A DNA stretch of 64,000 nt, taken from contig JAZROZ010000023.1 of assembly GCA_045648985.1 (NCBI GenBank), positions 4,270-68,269 on the forward strand, read 5' to 3'. Below are positions 50,613 through 59,021 of this stretch, in pieces. Numbering within the stretch: position 1 is the first letter of the stretch; every line of letters starts with the position of its first letter. This DNA is from SIG437 sp045648985. Its GTDB lineage: Bacteria; Bacillota; Clostridia; UBA1381; UBA9506. The notes under the pieces were generated by a model. It had not been told where the DNA came from, ran no database searches, and saw only the letters and a program-made list of their open reading frames with translations. The translations under genes were made by a program, and so were the position numbers.

Positions 50613-50644
50613 GCGAACACCCCTTTTTAAAGGGTATTCGCATG
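50610..50644 (-). promoter_or_regulatory. Hairpin covering the spmA ribosome site and start codon
   Basis: On the minus strand CATGCGAATACCCTTT pairs with AAGGGGTGTTCGCATG (one G-U, one bulge); the right arm contains the AGGGGTG ribosome site and the ATG. It lies 7 bases after the aroK stop. No T run follows, so it is more likely a translation-control or processing structure than a terminator. Confidence 0.55.
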
Positions 50645-50651
50645 ATAGTTT

Positions 50652-51158
50652 TTATATGTTATTTTTTATACATTTTAACATTTCATCAATTGCCTCTTGG
50701 GGTGTTTTTTGATTGACTATAATAAAATCTGCATACTTTTCGTATAGCGGAGTTCTTAATCTTTCCATTTCACTAAGCTTTTCAAGGTTTTTTGAAAGAA
50801 GCGGCCTGTTAGATGCATCAATCGTACTTTTTATTGATTTAACAGACCTTTTTATATAAAAAGTGATGGCATTTTCTTTTAAATACTTCATATTTTCTTC
50901 TTTTAAGATAATTCCACCGCCTGTAGAAATAATGGTATTATTATAAAGTGAAACTTTTTTGGCGCACTCTGTTTCAAGATTTCTGAAATAGATTTCACCA
51001 TCTGTTTCAAAAATATTTTTAATTGTTCTTTTTTGTTCTTTTTCAATAACCTCATCAGTATCAATAAAATCCATATTAAGTTTTTTAGCGAGCATCTGTC
51101 CTAGTGTTGTTTTGCCACAGCCTGACATACCGATGAGTACAATATTTTTCTCAGTCAT
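50652..51158 (-). CDS. aroK: Shikimate kinase
   Basis: Phosphorylates shikimate in the chorismate pathway. The 168 residues show the Walker A GMSGCGKTT, the shikimate-binding FIDTDEVIE (Asp pair), EIYFRNLETE, and GGGIIL, and the lid NRPLL. No other aro gene is near. Located between spmA and the ATPase gene; the ribosome site GGCGGC is weak. Confidence 0.93.
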   Translation of the reverse strand: MTEKNIVLIGMSGCGKTTLGQMLAKKLNMDFIDTDEVIEKEQKRTIKNIFETDGEIYFRNLETECAKKVSLYNNTIISTGGGIILKEENMKYLKENAITFYIKRSVKSIKSTIDASNRPLLSKNLEKLSEMERLRTPLYEKYADFIIVNQKTPQEAIDEMLKCIKNNI

Positions 51159-51216
51159 AAGCGCCGCCTTTATTCATTTAGTATTTTCTATATTATACAA
51201 CTAATGAAAAAAACTG

Positions 51217-52197
51217 TCAACCACCAAAGGTCCAGGCAGCCAAAACCTCACTATAGCAGAGAATATTCTTTCTGTCTATGTTATTTAAATATTTTTTTTC
51301 ATTTTCAATAAATAGATTGTTACATTTTGATATGCAATCAGTTGCAAGGCAAATCTTTTCTTTATATTCTGCAGCAACCAAAGATAATTCTTCTTTGTAT
51401 TCTCTGTCAACATTACGTTTTGCAGCGAGCTTATAAAAATCGATAATCTCGTCGTTTTCAAGGCTGGGAAAATGCTCGTGCGGTGGGGTAGAATCAAAAA
51501 CTGCTACACTTAAATCCCTGATAATAAGCATATCAATACTCTTCGGGTCAAAAGAACAGTGATATACCTCAACATCGAAATTAAGACTCTGAGCCTCTTT
51601 GATAATCTTTTTCATAAAAGTTGATTTTCCTGTTCCTGGTCTGCCTTTTATGAAATATCTTTTTTTGACATTTTCAGTAAGATTTTCAACATAATCAACA
51701 GGACCTGTCGCTGTTGCAGCACCTAAGAAACGTTCATATATATTTCCATTTTCTTTTCCGCTTTTTTGAGAAAACATCTCATTCTTTAAGCGAGTACATT
51801 CGTTGTCCAGAACAGAAAAGTCGAAATTATCTATATAGTATTTTTCCCATTCATCATGGATTGTGAGCGCATCCTTAAAATAATTTTTTGCACTTGTAAG
51901 TTCTCTGAGACTTTCAACATAACTGTTGTTTAATGCATTTATAACGCCATTTTCCTCATATGCAAGTACATTAACTATACATTTGTTTAGTTGTGGAAAG
52001 GCTATTCCCTTTATACCATTATTTAAAAAATTGTGGATAAAATCGGCATTTATTCCTTTGTCTTTTGCTTTTTGCGATAGAAATTCAGTTATATTGCTCA
52101 TTACGTCCTGTGGAAAGCTGTAAAGCTTTTTTACTTCATAGGGCAAATTGAAGTTTTTTAATCCCTGTGAACCGATTGTGTCAATAAAATAATGCAA
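51217..52197 (-). CDS. PRK06851-like P-loop ATPase, single-P-loop form
   Basis: 326 residues. The second half is the family core: RFLGAATATGPVDYVENLTENVKKRYFIKGRPGTGKSTFMKKI (Walker A), VEVYHCSFDPKSIDMLIIRDLSVAVFDSTPPHEHFPS. The first half has no Walker A; related proteins, as I remember them, carry a first P-loop there, so this one appears to have lost or shortened it. ATP-dependent activity is likely, but the substrate of the family is unknown. Confidence 0.75.
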   Translation of the reverse strand: MHYFIDTIGSQGLKNFNLPYEVKKLYSFPQDVMSNITEFLSQKAKDKGINADFIHNFLNNGIKGIAFPQLNKCIVNVLAYEENGVINALNNSYVESLRELTSAKNYFKDALTIHDEWEKYYIDNFDFSVLDNECTRLKNEMFSQKSGKENGNIYERFLGAATATGPVDYVENLTENVKKRYFIKGRPGTGKSTFMKKIIKEAQSLNFDVEVYHCSFDPKSIDMLIIRDLSVAVFDSTPPHEHFPSLENDEIIDFYKLAAKRNVDREYKEELSLVAAEYKEKICLATDCISKCNNLFIENEKKYLNNIDRKNILCYSEVLAAWTFGG

Positions 52198-52336
52198 TTA
52201 GCACACCTCTTTTTTTAGATTGTAGTAGAAATTTATTCAAAGAATCAACTTGATATGCAAAATGATAATAATGTTGCATTTTTTGTTATTATTTGATATA
52301 CTATTTAAAAATATATATAAAGCAAAGAGGGATTTT

Positions 52337-53830
52337 ATGTTATCAAAAGAGTGGTCATCTTTAAAAAACGGAAGTGACATAAGAGGTGTGGCAAGCGAGG
52401 GAATAAAAGGAGCACATATTAATCTTACAGATGAAGTTGTTGAAAAGATAGCTAAAGCTTTTGTTCTTTTTACAGAAAAGAGAACAAACAAAAAGGCAGA
52501 AGATATCAAAATCGCAATCGGTCATGACAGCCGAATTTCAGCTCAAAGACTTAAAAATGCGTGTATAAAAGCATTTTTAGAAAGTGGCGCAAGTGTTTAT
52601 GACTGTGGTCTTTGTACAACACCTGCAATGTTTATGATTACAATAGATGAAGACTATAAAGCAGATTCTTCTGTAATGCTCACAGCAAGCCATCTTCCTT
52701 TTAACAGAAACGGACTTAAATTCTTTACAAAAGAGGGCGGATTGGAAGGCGCAGACATTACTGAAATTTTAGAGTATGCACAAACAAATGAATTTAATTT
52801 CGTAGGCGGCGGAAAAGTAGAAAGCTGCAAATATCTTAAAAAATATGCAGATGATACAAAAAAGAAGATTCAAAAAGAAACAGGACTTACAATGCCGTTT
52901 GATGGTATGAAAATCGCGGTTGATGCAGGAAATGGCGCAGGCGGATTTTATGCAAATGAAGTTTTGGCACCACTTGGCGCTGATGTAAGCGGCAGTCGAT
53001 ATTTAGAGCCTGATGGTAATTTCCCGAATCATATACCTAACCCTGAGGATAAAGATGCGATGAAGGCAATTTCAGAAGCGGTTATTTCCTCAGAATCAGA
53101 CTTAGGTGTTATATTTGATACTGACGTTGACCGTGCAGCTATTGTTTCGGACACGGGAAACGAAATTAATAAAAATGGTCTTATAGCTTTGATTTCTGCA
53201 GTTTTGATGGAAGAGAAAAAAGGAACTGTTGTAACAGACTCTGTCACATCAACAGGGCTTAAGGATTTCATAGAAAATAGCTTGGGCGGTGTTCATCACA
53301 GATTTAAAAGAGGATATAAAAACGTAATCAACGAGGCTAAACGTTTAAACGCTGAGGGTATATATTCACCACTTGCCATAGAAACGAGCGGACACGCGGC
53401 GCTTATGGAAAACTATTTCTTAGATGATGGTGCATATCTTATCACTAAGCTTTTGATAAAAGCAGTTAAGTTAAGAGCTGAGGACAAAAAACTCTCAGAC
53501 CTTATTGCTGATTTAAAACAACCTGTAATCCAGACAGGCCATAGGCTGAATCTTCTCTGTGAAGATTTTAAAGATGCCGGCACCACAATACTTAACGATT
53601 TAGAAGAAACAGTAAAAAACAGTAGCGATATGACACTGGAAACACCAAACTATGAAGGTGTACGTGTTAACGTAAAAGATGGTTGGTTTTTACTTCGTTT
53701 ATCACTTCATGACCCTCTTATGCCGCTTGATATCCAGTGTGACACAGAAGAAACCCTTAATGAAATCAATAATTTCTTAAAATACTTCCTGTCAAAATAT
53801 GATTATATTGATAAGACACCTTTAAAGTAG
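52337..53830 (+). CDS. Phosphomannomutase/phosphoglucomutase family protein
   Basis: Alpha-D-phosphohexomutase, 497 residues. Seen: GSDIRGVASEGIKGAHINL, active-site Ser in LTASHLPFNRNGLKFF (SHLP instead of the usual SHNP), the Mg loop FDTDVDRAA, and substrate-binding IETSGHAA. It is near CpsG/PMM-PGM in length. ATG 52337 with AGAGGG upstream; an earlier start would add hydrophobic residues from the AT-rich leader. Interconverts hexose 1- and 6-phosphates for envelope sugars; mannose versus glucose not determined. Confidence 0.87.
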   Translation: MLSKEWSSLKNGSDIRGVASEGIKGAHINLTDEVVEKIAKAFVLFTEKRTNKKAEDIKIAIGHDSRISAQRLKNACIKAFLESGASVYDCGLCTTPAMFMITIDEDYKADSSVMLTASHLPFNRNGLKFFTKEGGLEGADITEILEYAQTNEFNFVGGGKVESCKYLKKYADDTKKKIQKETGLTMPFDGMKIAVDAGNGAGGFYANEVLAPLGADVSGSRYLEPDGNFPNHIPNPEDKDAMKAISEAVISSESDLGVIFDTDVDRAAIVSDTGNEINKNGLIALISAVLMEEKKGTVVTDSVTSTGLKDFIENSLGGVHHRFKRGYKNVINEAKRLNAEGIYSPLAIETSGHAALMENYFLDDGAYLITKLLIKAVKLRAEDKKLSDLIADLKQPVIQTGHRLNLLCEDFKDAGTTILNDLEETVKNSSDMTLETPNYEGVRVNVKDGWFLLRLSLHDPLMPLDIQCDTEETLNEINNFLKYFLSKYDYIDKTPLK

Positions 53831-53849
53831 AAAAAATTATGGAAATATC

Positions 53850-53877
53850 TTGATTTTTTTCTATAAAGTGATATAAT
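53850..53877 (+). promoter_or_regulatory. Predicted promoter of murA
   Basis: TTGATT (53850-53855), 16-base spacer, TATAAT (53872-53877). Confidence 0.5.
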
Positions 53878-53918
53878 ATTATATGTGATTACTTTAGAAA
53901 AATAAGGCGGTGTGTTAT

Positions 53919-55184
53919 TTGGAGAAAATAGTAGTGCGCGGCGGCAAAAAGCTCTTTGGAGAAGTTACTGTTAGCGGAGCAAAAAATGCTGCTGTTGCAA
54001 TTATACCCGCTGCTATTTTGGTAAATGGTGCTTGTGTTATAGAGAACGTTCCTGACATTCAGGATGTAAGAGTTTTAGTTGATATTTTGAAATATATGGG
54101 TGCAGAAATTGAGTATAACAACCAGACTAAAATTCTCAAGGTTGATTGTTCAGTTTTAGACAAGTATAAAGCGCCATATGACATGGTTAGAAAAATGCGT
54201 GCATCATATTATCTTATCGGTGTTTTACTGGGAAGATTTAAAAAAGCTGATGTCGCAATGCCCGGTGGATGTAATTTTGGCTCACGCCCGATAGATCAAC
54301 ATATAAAAGGCTTTGAAGCATTAGGGGCAACGGTGAAATGTTGCGATGGCGATGAATCGATTAAGGCAGAGGCAGATGAACTCATAGGCACTTCAATATA
54401 TTTAGACGTTGTAAGCGTTGGAGCAACAATTAATGTTATGCTGGCTGCAACACTTGCAAAAGGAGTCACAACTATTGAAAATGTCGCAAAGGAACCTCAT
54501 ATTGTTGATTTGGCAAACTTTTTAAATGCTATGGGTGCTAACATAAAAGGTGCAGGAACTGACCTTATCAAAATAACAGGTGTAGAAAATCTTTCAGGAG
54601 GAACATATTCCATTATTCCTGACCAGATTGAAGCAGGAACATTTATGGTTGCGGCTGCTGCAACGTGCGGAAATGTACTTGTGAAAAATGTTATACCAAA
54701 ACATATGGAATCTGTTTCAGCAAAGCTTATAGAAATGGGTGCTGATGTTTTAGAATATGATGACAGTATCCGTGTAATAGGAAATGATGACAAAAGAAGT
54801 GTGAACATAAAAACTCTTCCATATCCGGGATTTCCTACTGATATGCAGCCACAGGCTGTTGCACTTTTATCTGTTGCAAAAGGCACAAGCCGTGTAACAG
54901 AGGGCATATGGGATTCTAGGTTTCAGTATGTAACAGAGCTTTTAAGAATGGGTGCCAAGATTGAAATAAAGGACAAAACTGCACAAATCACAGGAGTTTC
55001 TGCCTTAAAAGGAGCTGAGGTGAGAGCTACAGACCTAAGAGGCGGAGCAGGAGTTGTAATAGCAGGACTTATCGCCAGTGGTGAAACTGTTATATCGGAT
55101 ATTTCTCATATTGACAGAGGGTATGAGAATATGGATGAAAAGTTTAGACTATTAGGTGCAGATATAGAAAGAATAAACGTATAA
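53919..55184 (+). CDS. murA: UDP-N-acetylglucosamine 1-carboxyvinyltransferase
   Basis: First committed step of peptidoglycan synthesis: adds enolpyruvate to UDP-GlcNAc. The 421 residues show SGAKNAAVAIIPA with the catalytic Lys, the fosfomycin-target Cys in PGGCNFGSRPIDQH, and GFPTDMQPQ. The TTG at 53919 gives the canonical MEKIVVRGG start and lies 8 bases after GGCGG; a GTG at 53910 lies inside that site. Single-gene unit; another murA paralogue is common in Firmicutes but is not in the window. Confidence 0.95.
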   Translation: MEKIVVRGGKKLFGEVTVSGAKNAAVAIIPAAILVNGACVIENVPDIQDVRVLVDILKYMGAEIEYNNQTKILKVDCSVLDKYKAPYDMVRKMRASYYLIGVLLGRFKKADVAMPGGCNFGSRPIDQHIKGFEALGATVKCCDGDESIKAEADELIGTSIYLDVVSVGATINVMLAATLAKGVTTIENVAKEPHIVDLANFLNAMGANIKGAGTDLIKITGVENLSGGTYSIIPDQIEAGTFMVAAAATCGNVLVKNVIPKHMESVSAKLIEMGADVLEYDDSIRVIGNDDKRSVNIKTLPYPGFPTDMQPQAVALLSVAKGTSRVTEGIWDSRFQYVTELLRMGAKIEIKDKTAQITGVSALKGAEVRATDLRGGAGVVIAGLIASGETVISDISHIDRGYENMDEKFRLLGADIERINV

Positions 55185-55274
55185 AAAATTAGATGTATAC
55201 TGACATACACTTTATTGTGGCTCAGGTAAAGTGATGATAATAAAATTATGAGTTGGAAAGGCAAAAGATATATT

Positions 55275-55808
55275 ATGAAAAATTGTGAAATGATTTTATC
55301 AGGCTTTGGCGGACAGGGAATACTTTTTTCAGGGAAAGTAATAGCTTATTCGGGTTTAAAGGCAGGCAGAGAAGTTTCATGGCTCCCATCATACGGACCC
55401 GAAATGAGAGGTGGTACATGTTCATGTACAGTTATTGTATCAGACACTCCAGTTGGCTCGCCGATTGTCCCGAATCCTGATGTTTTAATAGCAATGAACA
55501 GACCATCACTTGATAAATTTGAAAGTGAAGTAAGACCGGGCGGAGTAATAGTTATGGACAGCTCTTTAATAGACAGAGAGGTTGAAAGAAAAGACGTAAC
55601 TGTTGTTAAAATCCCTGCAACTGAGCTTTGCCATGAGCATAAGCTTGGAAACCTTGCAAATATGGTAATAGCAGGAAAGCTCATAAAAGAAACAGGTCTT
55701 TATACAATGGATGAAATAATCGAAGGACTTAAAAAAAGTGTACCTCCGACAAAAGCAGAATTATTGGAAAAGAATACTAAGGCAATTGAAATCGGATATA
55801 CATACTGA
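55275..55808 (+). CDS. 2-oxoacid:acceptor oxidoreductase gamma subunit (KorC/VorC-like), orphan
   Basis: 177 residues: CEMILSGFGGQGILFSGKVIAYSGLKAGREVSWLPSYGPEMRGGTCSCTVIVSD is diagnostic of the gamma (POR_N-like) subunit of 2-oxoglutarate or branched-chain 2-oxoacid ferredoxin oxidoreductases. Alpha, beta and ferredoxin-like delta subunits are absent: murA precedes it and walR follows 14 bases later. The start is uncertain; ATG 55275 fits the family but has only a distant AAAGG, and ATG 55248 has none. It may complete a complex encoded elsewhere. Confidence 0.85.
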   Translation: MKNCEMILSGFGGQGILFSGKVIAYSGLKAGREVSWLPSYGPEMRGGTCSCTVIVSDTPVGSPIVPNPDVLIAMNRPSLDKFESEVRPGGVIVMDSSLIDREVERKDVTVVKIPATELCHEHKLGNLANMVIAGKLIKETGLYTMDEIIEGLKKSVPPTKAELLEKNTKAIEIGYTY

Positions 55809-55822
55809 TTTAGAGGTGACAT

Positions 55823-56524
55823 ATGGAAAAAGTTATCTTAGTTGTAGATGATGAAAAACCTATAGTTGAAATATTAAAATTTAACCTTGAAAAAGAAGGC
55901 TTTAACGTTATCTGTGCCCATGATGGTGCAACAGGCTTGATGCTTGCGCATGAAAAGAATCCTGACCTTATCTTGCTTGACATTATGCTTCCGAAAATGG
56001 ACGGCTTTGAAGTTTGTAAAAAGGTCAGAGAAAAGTCAAACGTGCCGATTATAATGATAACTGCACGTGAAGAGGAAGTAGATAAAGTTCTTGGACTCGA
56101 GCTTGGAGCAGATGACTATATCACAAAGCCATTCAGTGTAAGAGAGCTTTTAGCACGTGTAAGAGCAAACATAAGGAGATTTTCAGGCGAGGCAACAAAG
56201 GAAGATGGTGAAGAAATCATTGTTGCAGCAAAAGATTTCCTGATTAACACAACAAAATATGAAGTGACTAAAAACGGTGAGGCTCTAGACCTTACCTTGC
56301 GTGAATATGAGCTTTTGAAGTATCTTGTAACTCAGCCTAACAGAATTTTCTCACGTGAAGCACTTTTATCAAGTGTGTGGGGATATGAGTTTTATGGCGA
56401 TGTAAGAACTGTTGACGTTACAGTAAGAAGACTTCGTGAAAAAGTTGAAGATGACAGCAGTAATCCCAGATATATTCTTACAAAAAGAGGCGTTGGATAT
56501 TATTTTAACAGACCTCAACAATAA
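55823..56524 (+). CDS. walR: Essential-type response regulator WalR (YycF)
   Basis: OmpR-family regulator of cell-wall metabolism. 233 residues: VVDDEKPIVEILKFNLEKEGF, LLDIMLPKMDGFEVC with the phosphorylated Asp, DDYITKPFSVRELLARV, and a C-terminal winged helix (REYELLKYLVTQPNRIFSREALL, RTVDVTVRRLREKVEDD). The walRK-yycH-yycI order downstream supports WalR. AGAGGTG before the ATG. A WalR consensus box lies downstream of walK (58314-58330). Confidence 0.94.
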   Translation: MEKVILVVDDEKPIVEILKFNLEKEGFNVICAHDGATGLMLAHEKNPDLILLDIMLPKMDGFEVCKKVREKSNVPIIMITAREEEVDKVLGLELGADDYITKPFSVRELLARVRANIRRFSGEATKEDGEEIIVAAKDFLINTTKYEVTKNGEALDLTLREYELLKYLVTQPNRIFSREALLSSVWGYEFYGDVRTVDVTVRRLREKVEDDSSNPRYILTKRGVGYYFNRPQQ

Positions 56525-56538
56525 AACGGAGTATTGTT

Positions 56539-58281
56539 ATGTTTAAAAGACTACAAGGTAAATTAGTGACTATATTCGTTCTTTTGGTGCTTGCTATCAT
56601 GACGGTGACAGGCACCTTTTTAATACTGTCCGTTTCTGATTTCTATCATGAGCTTTTTGCAACAGAAATGGATTCTCTTTTTGAGCCTTCATTTGTAGAA
56701 AAACTGTCAGAAGGAGCAAAAAGTGATAATGAATATCTAAAGAATATAATAAACGCACACACAACAGTAATGGGCATAGATTCCTATAGAAACTACTATA
56801 TCATTGACTCAAACGGTGAGGTTATATCAAGCTCTACAGAAAACAGACTTTTGCATTTTAATACACCCAACTTCATTACGGCACTTTCAGGACAAATTGG
56901 CAGAGAAGTAAGTGCACGAAATGAATTTATGGATTATGCTGTTCCTGTGAGCGATGGAACTCAGTCATATATAATTTATGTATATGATACAAAGGAAGAA
57001 CTTACAGAAATCATATCGCAGATTTTTGCAATGATTCTTCAGGCTCTATTACTTGGAGTTATAATTTCCTTTGTGCTTGGATATTTCCTGGGAAAAACAA
57101 TCACAACTCCTGTTTCAAAACTCACAAAACAGGCAAAGAGAATGGCAGAAGGGGAATTTGAAACTAAAATTGATGTTAGCTCAGAAGACGAAATAGGAAC
57201 ACTTACTAATGCATTTAATGATATGAGTACGCAGCTTAAGCAGACACTCCTTTTGATGTCAACTGAAAAAAACAAAATTGAAGAAATATTAAAGAATATG
57301 ACAGATGGCGTCGTAGCCTTTGGCGTTGACGGAGCGGTAATACATATTAATCCCACCGCACAGAAAATGTTTAAGATTGATGATTATGAAAGTATCAATT
57401 TTGATAGTTTTTTTGAAAAAATAGGTGTTGATATAAAGCTTGGCGACCTTTTATATCTTGAAAATATAACCATAGTAGAAAGAGATATAGATTTAGAAAA
57501 CAGTATTTTAAAAGCGACATTTTCCGCATTTGAAGATGAGCTTGACAAAACACGAGGTATTATTGTTGTCCTGCACGATGTCACTAAGCAACAAAAGTTG
57601 GAGCTTTCAAGACGTGAGTTTGTAGCAAATGTATCACACGAACTTCGTACACCAATAACAACGATACAGACATATGCAGAAACACTTTCTGAGATGGTTG
57701 AAGACTCTACCGCGCAATCTTTTACAAACACGATTATGAGTGAAGCTCAAAGAATGACAAGACTTGTAAAAGACCTGCTTGTTTTATCAAGCTTAGAACA
57801 TTCAAAAGAAGCAGTAAAGACTAAATTTAACATCTCCAATGTGATTTCTGATGTGGTGTCAACTATGCAGCTTGTGGCAAATGAGCAGGGGCACAGACTT
57901 CTTCTGGATATGGAAAATAAAATGCCTGACTTTTATGGTGACAGAGATAAAATTGAACAGCTTTTGTATAACATAATTTCCAATGCGATAAAATATACCC
58001 CAAACGGCGGAAAAATAGAAGTAAAAGCATCAAAAGTTTATAATGATGTAATCATAAAAATAAAGGATAACGGAATAGGTATTCCGCAAAAGGATTTACC
58101 AAGAATATTTGAACGTTTCTATCGTGTCGATAAGGCACGAAGCAGACAGCGTGGAGGTACGGGTCTGGGGCTCGCCATTTCTCAGGGTATAGTGGAGGCT
58201 CACGATGGTAAAATATCCATTTCAAGTGTTTTTGGAGAAGGAACAGAGGTTTCAATCACACTTCCTTTATTAGTTCCGTAA
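56539..58281 (+). CDS. walK: Sensor histidine kinase WalK (YycG)
   Basis: 580 residues: helix 1 (about 9-30), extracytoplasmic sensor (about 35-160), helix 2 (about 163-185), HAMP (TTPVSKLTKQAKRMAEGEFETKI), PAS domain (about 250-345, GVVAFGVDGAVIHINPTAQKMF), HisKA (FVANVSHELRTPITTIQ) and HATPase_c (NIISNAIKYTPNGG, KARSRQRGGTGLGLAI). This domain order is that of WalK. Fourteen bases after walR. Confidence 0.95.
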   Translation: MFKRLQGKLVTIFVLLVLAIMTVTGTFLILSVSDFYHELFATEMDSLFEPSFVEKLSEGAKSDNEYLKNIINAHTTVMGIDSYRNYYIIDSNGEVISSSTENRLLHFNTPNFITALSGQIGREVSARNEFMDYAVPVSDGTQSYIIYVYDTKEELTEIISQIFAMILQALLLGVIISFVLGYFLGKTITTPVSKLTKQAKRMAEGEFETKIDVSSEDEIGTLTNAFNDMSTQLKQTLLLMSTEKNKIEEILKNMTDGVVAFGVDGAVIHINPTAQKMFKIDDYESINFDSFFEKIGVDIKLGDLLYLENITIVERDIDLENSILKATFSAFEDELDKTRGIIVVLHDVTKQQKLELSRREFVANVSHELRTPITTIQTYAETLSEMVEDSTAQSFTNTIMSEAQRMTRLVKDLLVLSSLEHSKEAVKTKFNISNVISDVVSTMQLVANEQGHRLLLDMENKMPDFYGDRDKIEQLLYNIISNAIKYTPNGGKIEVKASKVYNDVIIKIKDNGIGIPQKDLPRIFERFYRVDKARSRQRGGTGLGLAISQGIVEAHDGKISISSVFGEGTEVSITLPLLVP

Positions 58282-58313
58282 ACTGAATAAATGTAAAGGT
58301 AAGTTAATGCTCG

Positions 58314-58330
58314 TGTAACAGTTCTGTAAA
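58314..58330 (+). promoter_or_regulatory. WalR box upstream of the secreted-protein gene
   Basis: TGTAAC-N5-TGTAAA, an exact match to the WalR/YycF consensus TGTWAH-N5-TGTWAH, located 72 bases before the start codon at 58403. A further half-site TGTAAA occurs at 58292. Plausible -10 elements (ATGATAAAAT region, 58338-58347) follow. Confidence 0.7.
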
Positions 58331-58402
58331 AATAGTATGATAAAATAATTACACGTAGAAGTATGTTAAGTAAAATACATAAATATTTAGGGGTTGACAG
58401 AC

Positions 58403-58879
58403 ATGAAGAATAAGCGCTTTTTAAAGACAATATGTGCTTTTCTTGTTGTTTGCCTGATGGGAACAATGCTAACATCTATGGCAGCTTTTGCTGCTCCTGA
58501 AACTCTTCCCGGTGATGTAACATCTACAAAAGCGGGTTTGGTTTCTTTAAAAGTGCCTCAACAAATTGTTTCAACAACAACCAATGAGACTTTAGCAATT
58601 TCAGCAACTGCACCACAGGGAACAACAGTTACTGTATATCGTTTTAATACAGCTACCGGTGAATATAATAAAGTATATTTAAAGGATGCACCGGTTGAAG
58701 CTATAGTAGGACCTACAATGCTTTTTGCAGGACAGGTCGAGCTGAGCCACGGTATGAATAAGTTTATTATACGCGGCGAAGCTGCAGATGGAAATACTAC
58801 AATAGTTCGTTTTGAAGTAACCTTGCTTAATAAAGGCTTCATGGAAAGAATTAAGAGTTTAATAGACTTTCACTTTTAG
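58403..58879 (+). CDS. Secreted protein of unknown function, candidate WalR target
   Basis: 158 residues: signal peptide (MKNKRFLKTICAFLVVCLMGTMLTSMAAFA, cut about residue 30), then a beta-rich domain (LVSLKVPQQIVSTTTNETLAISATAPQGTTVTVYRFN, GQVELSHGMNKFIIRGEAADGNTTIVRFEVTLLNK) like a single Ig-type fold, and a short helical end. No catalytic motif. GGGG ribosome site 9 bases before ATG 58403. It lies between walK and yycH and has its own WalR box and terminator. Confidence 0.78.
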   Translation: MKNKRFLKTICAFLVVCLMGTMLTSMAAFAAPETLPGDVTSTKAGLVSLKVPQQIVSTTTNETLAISATAPQGTTVTVYRFNTATGEYNKVYLKDAPVEAIVGPTMLFAGQVELSHGMNKFIIRGEAADGNTTIVRFEVTLLNKGFMERIKSLIDFHF

Positions 58880-58898
58880 AGATTAATAAACAAAATCA

Positions 58899-58950
58899 GG
58901 GAGCCTCTAAAGACTTGAAAAAGCAAGCCTTTAAGTGCTCCTTTTGTTTT
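58899..58950 (+). terminator. Terminator of the secreted-protein gene
   Basis: Long stem with internal loops, GGGAGC...TAAAG.CTTG / CAAG.CTTTA...GCTCC, followed by TTTTGTTTTG. Confidence 0.82.
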
Positions 58951-59021
58951 GTTCTTACTTTTAAAAAAGTGCATAGGATAAAGTCCATTGAGTTTAAAAA
59001 TATTTAAAGGAGAAAAGTTTA

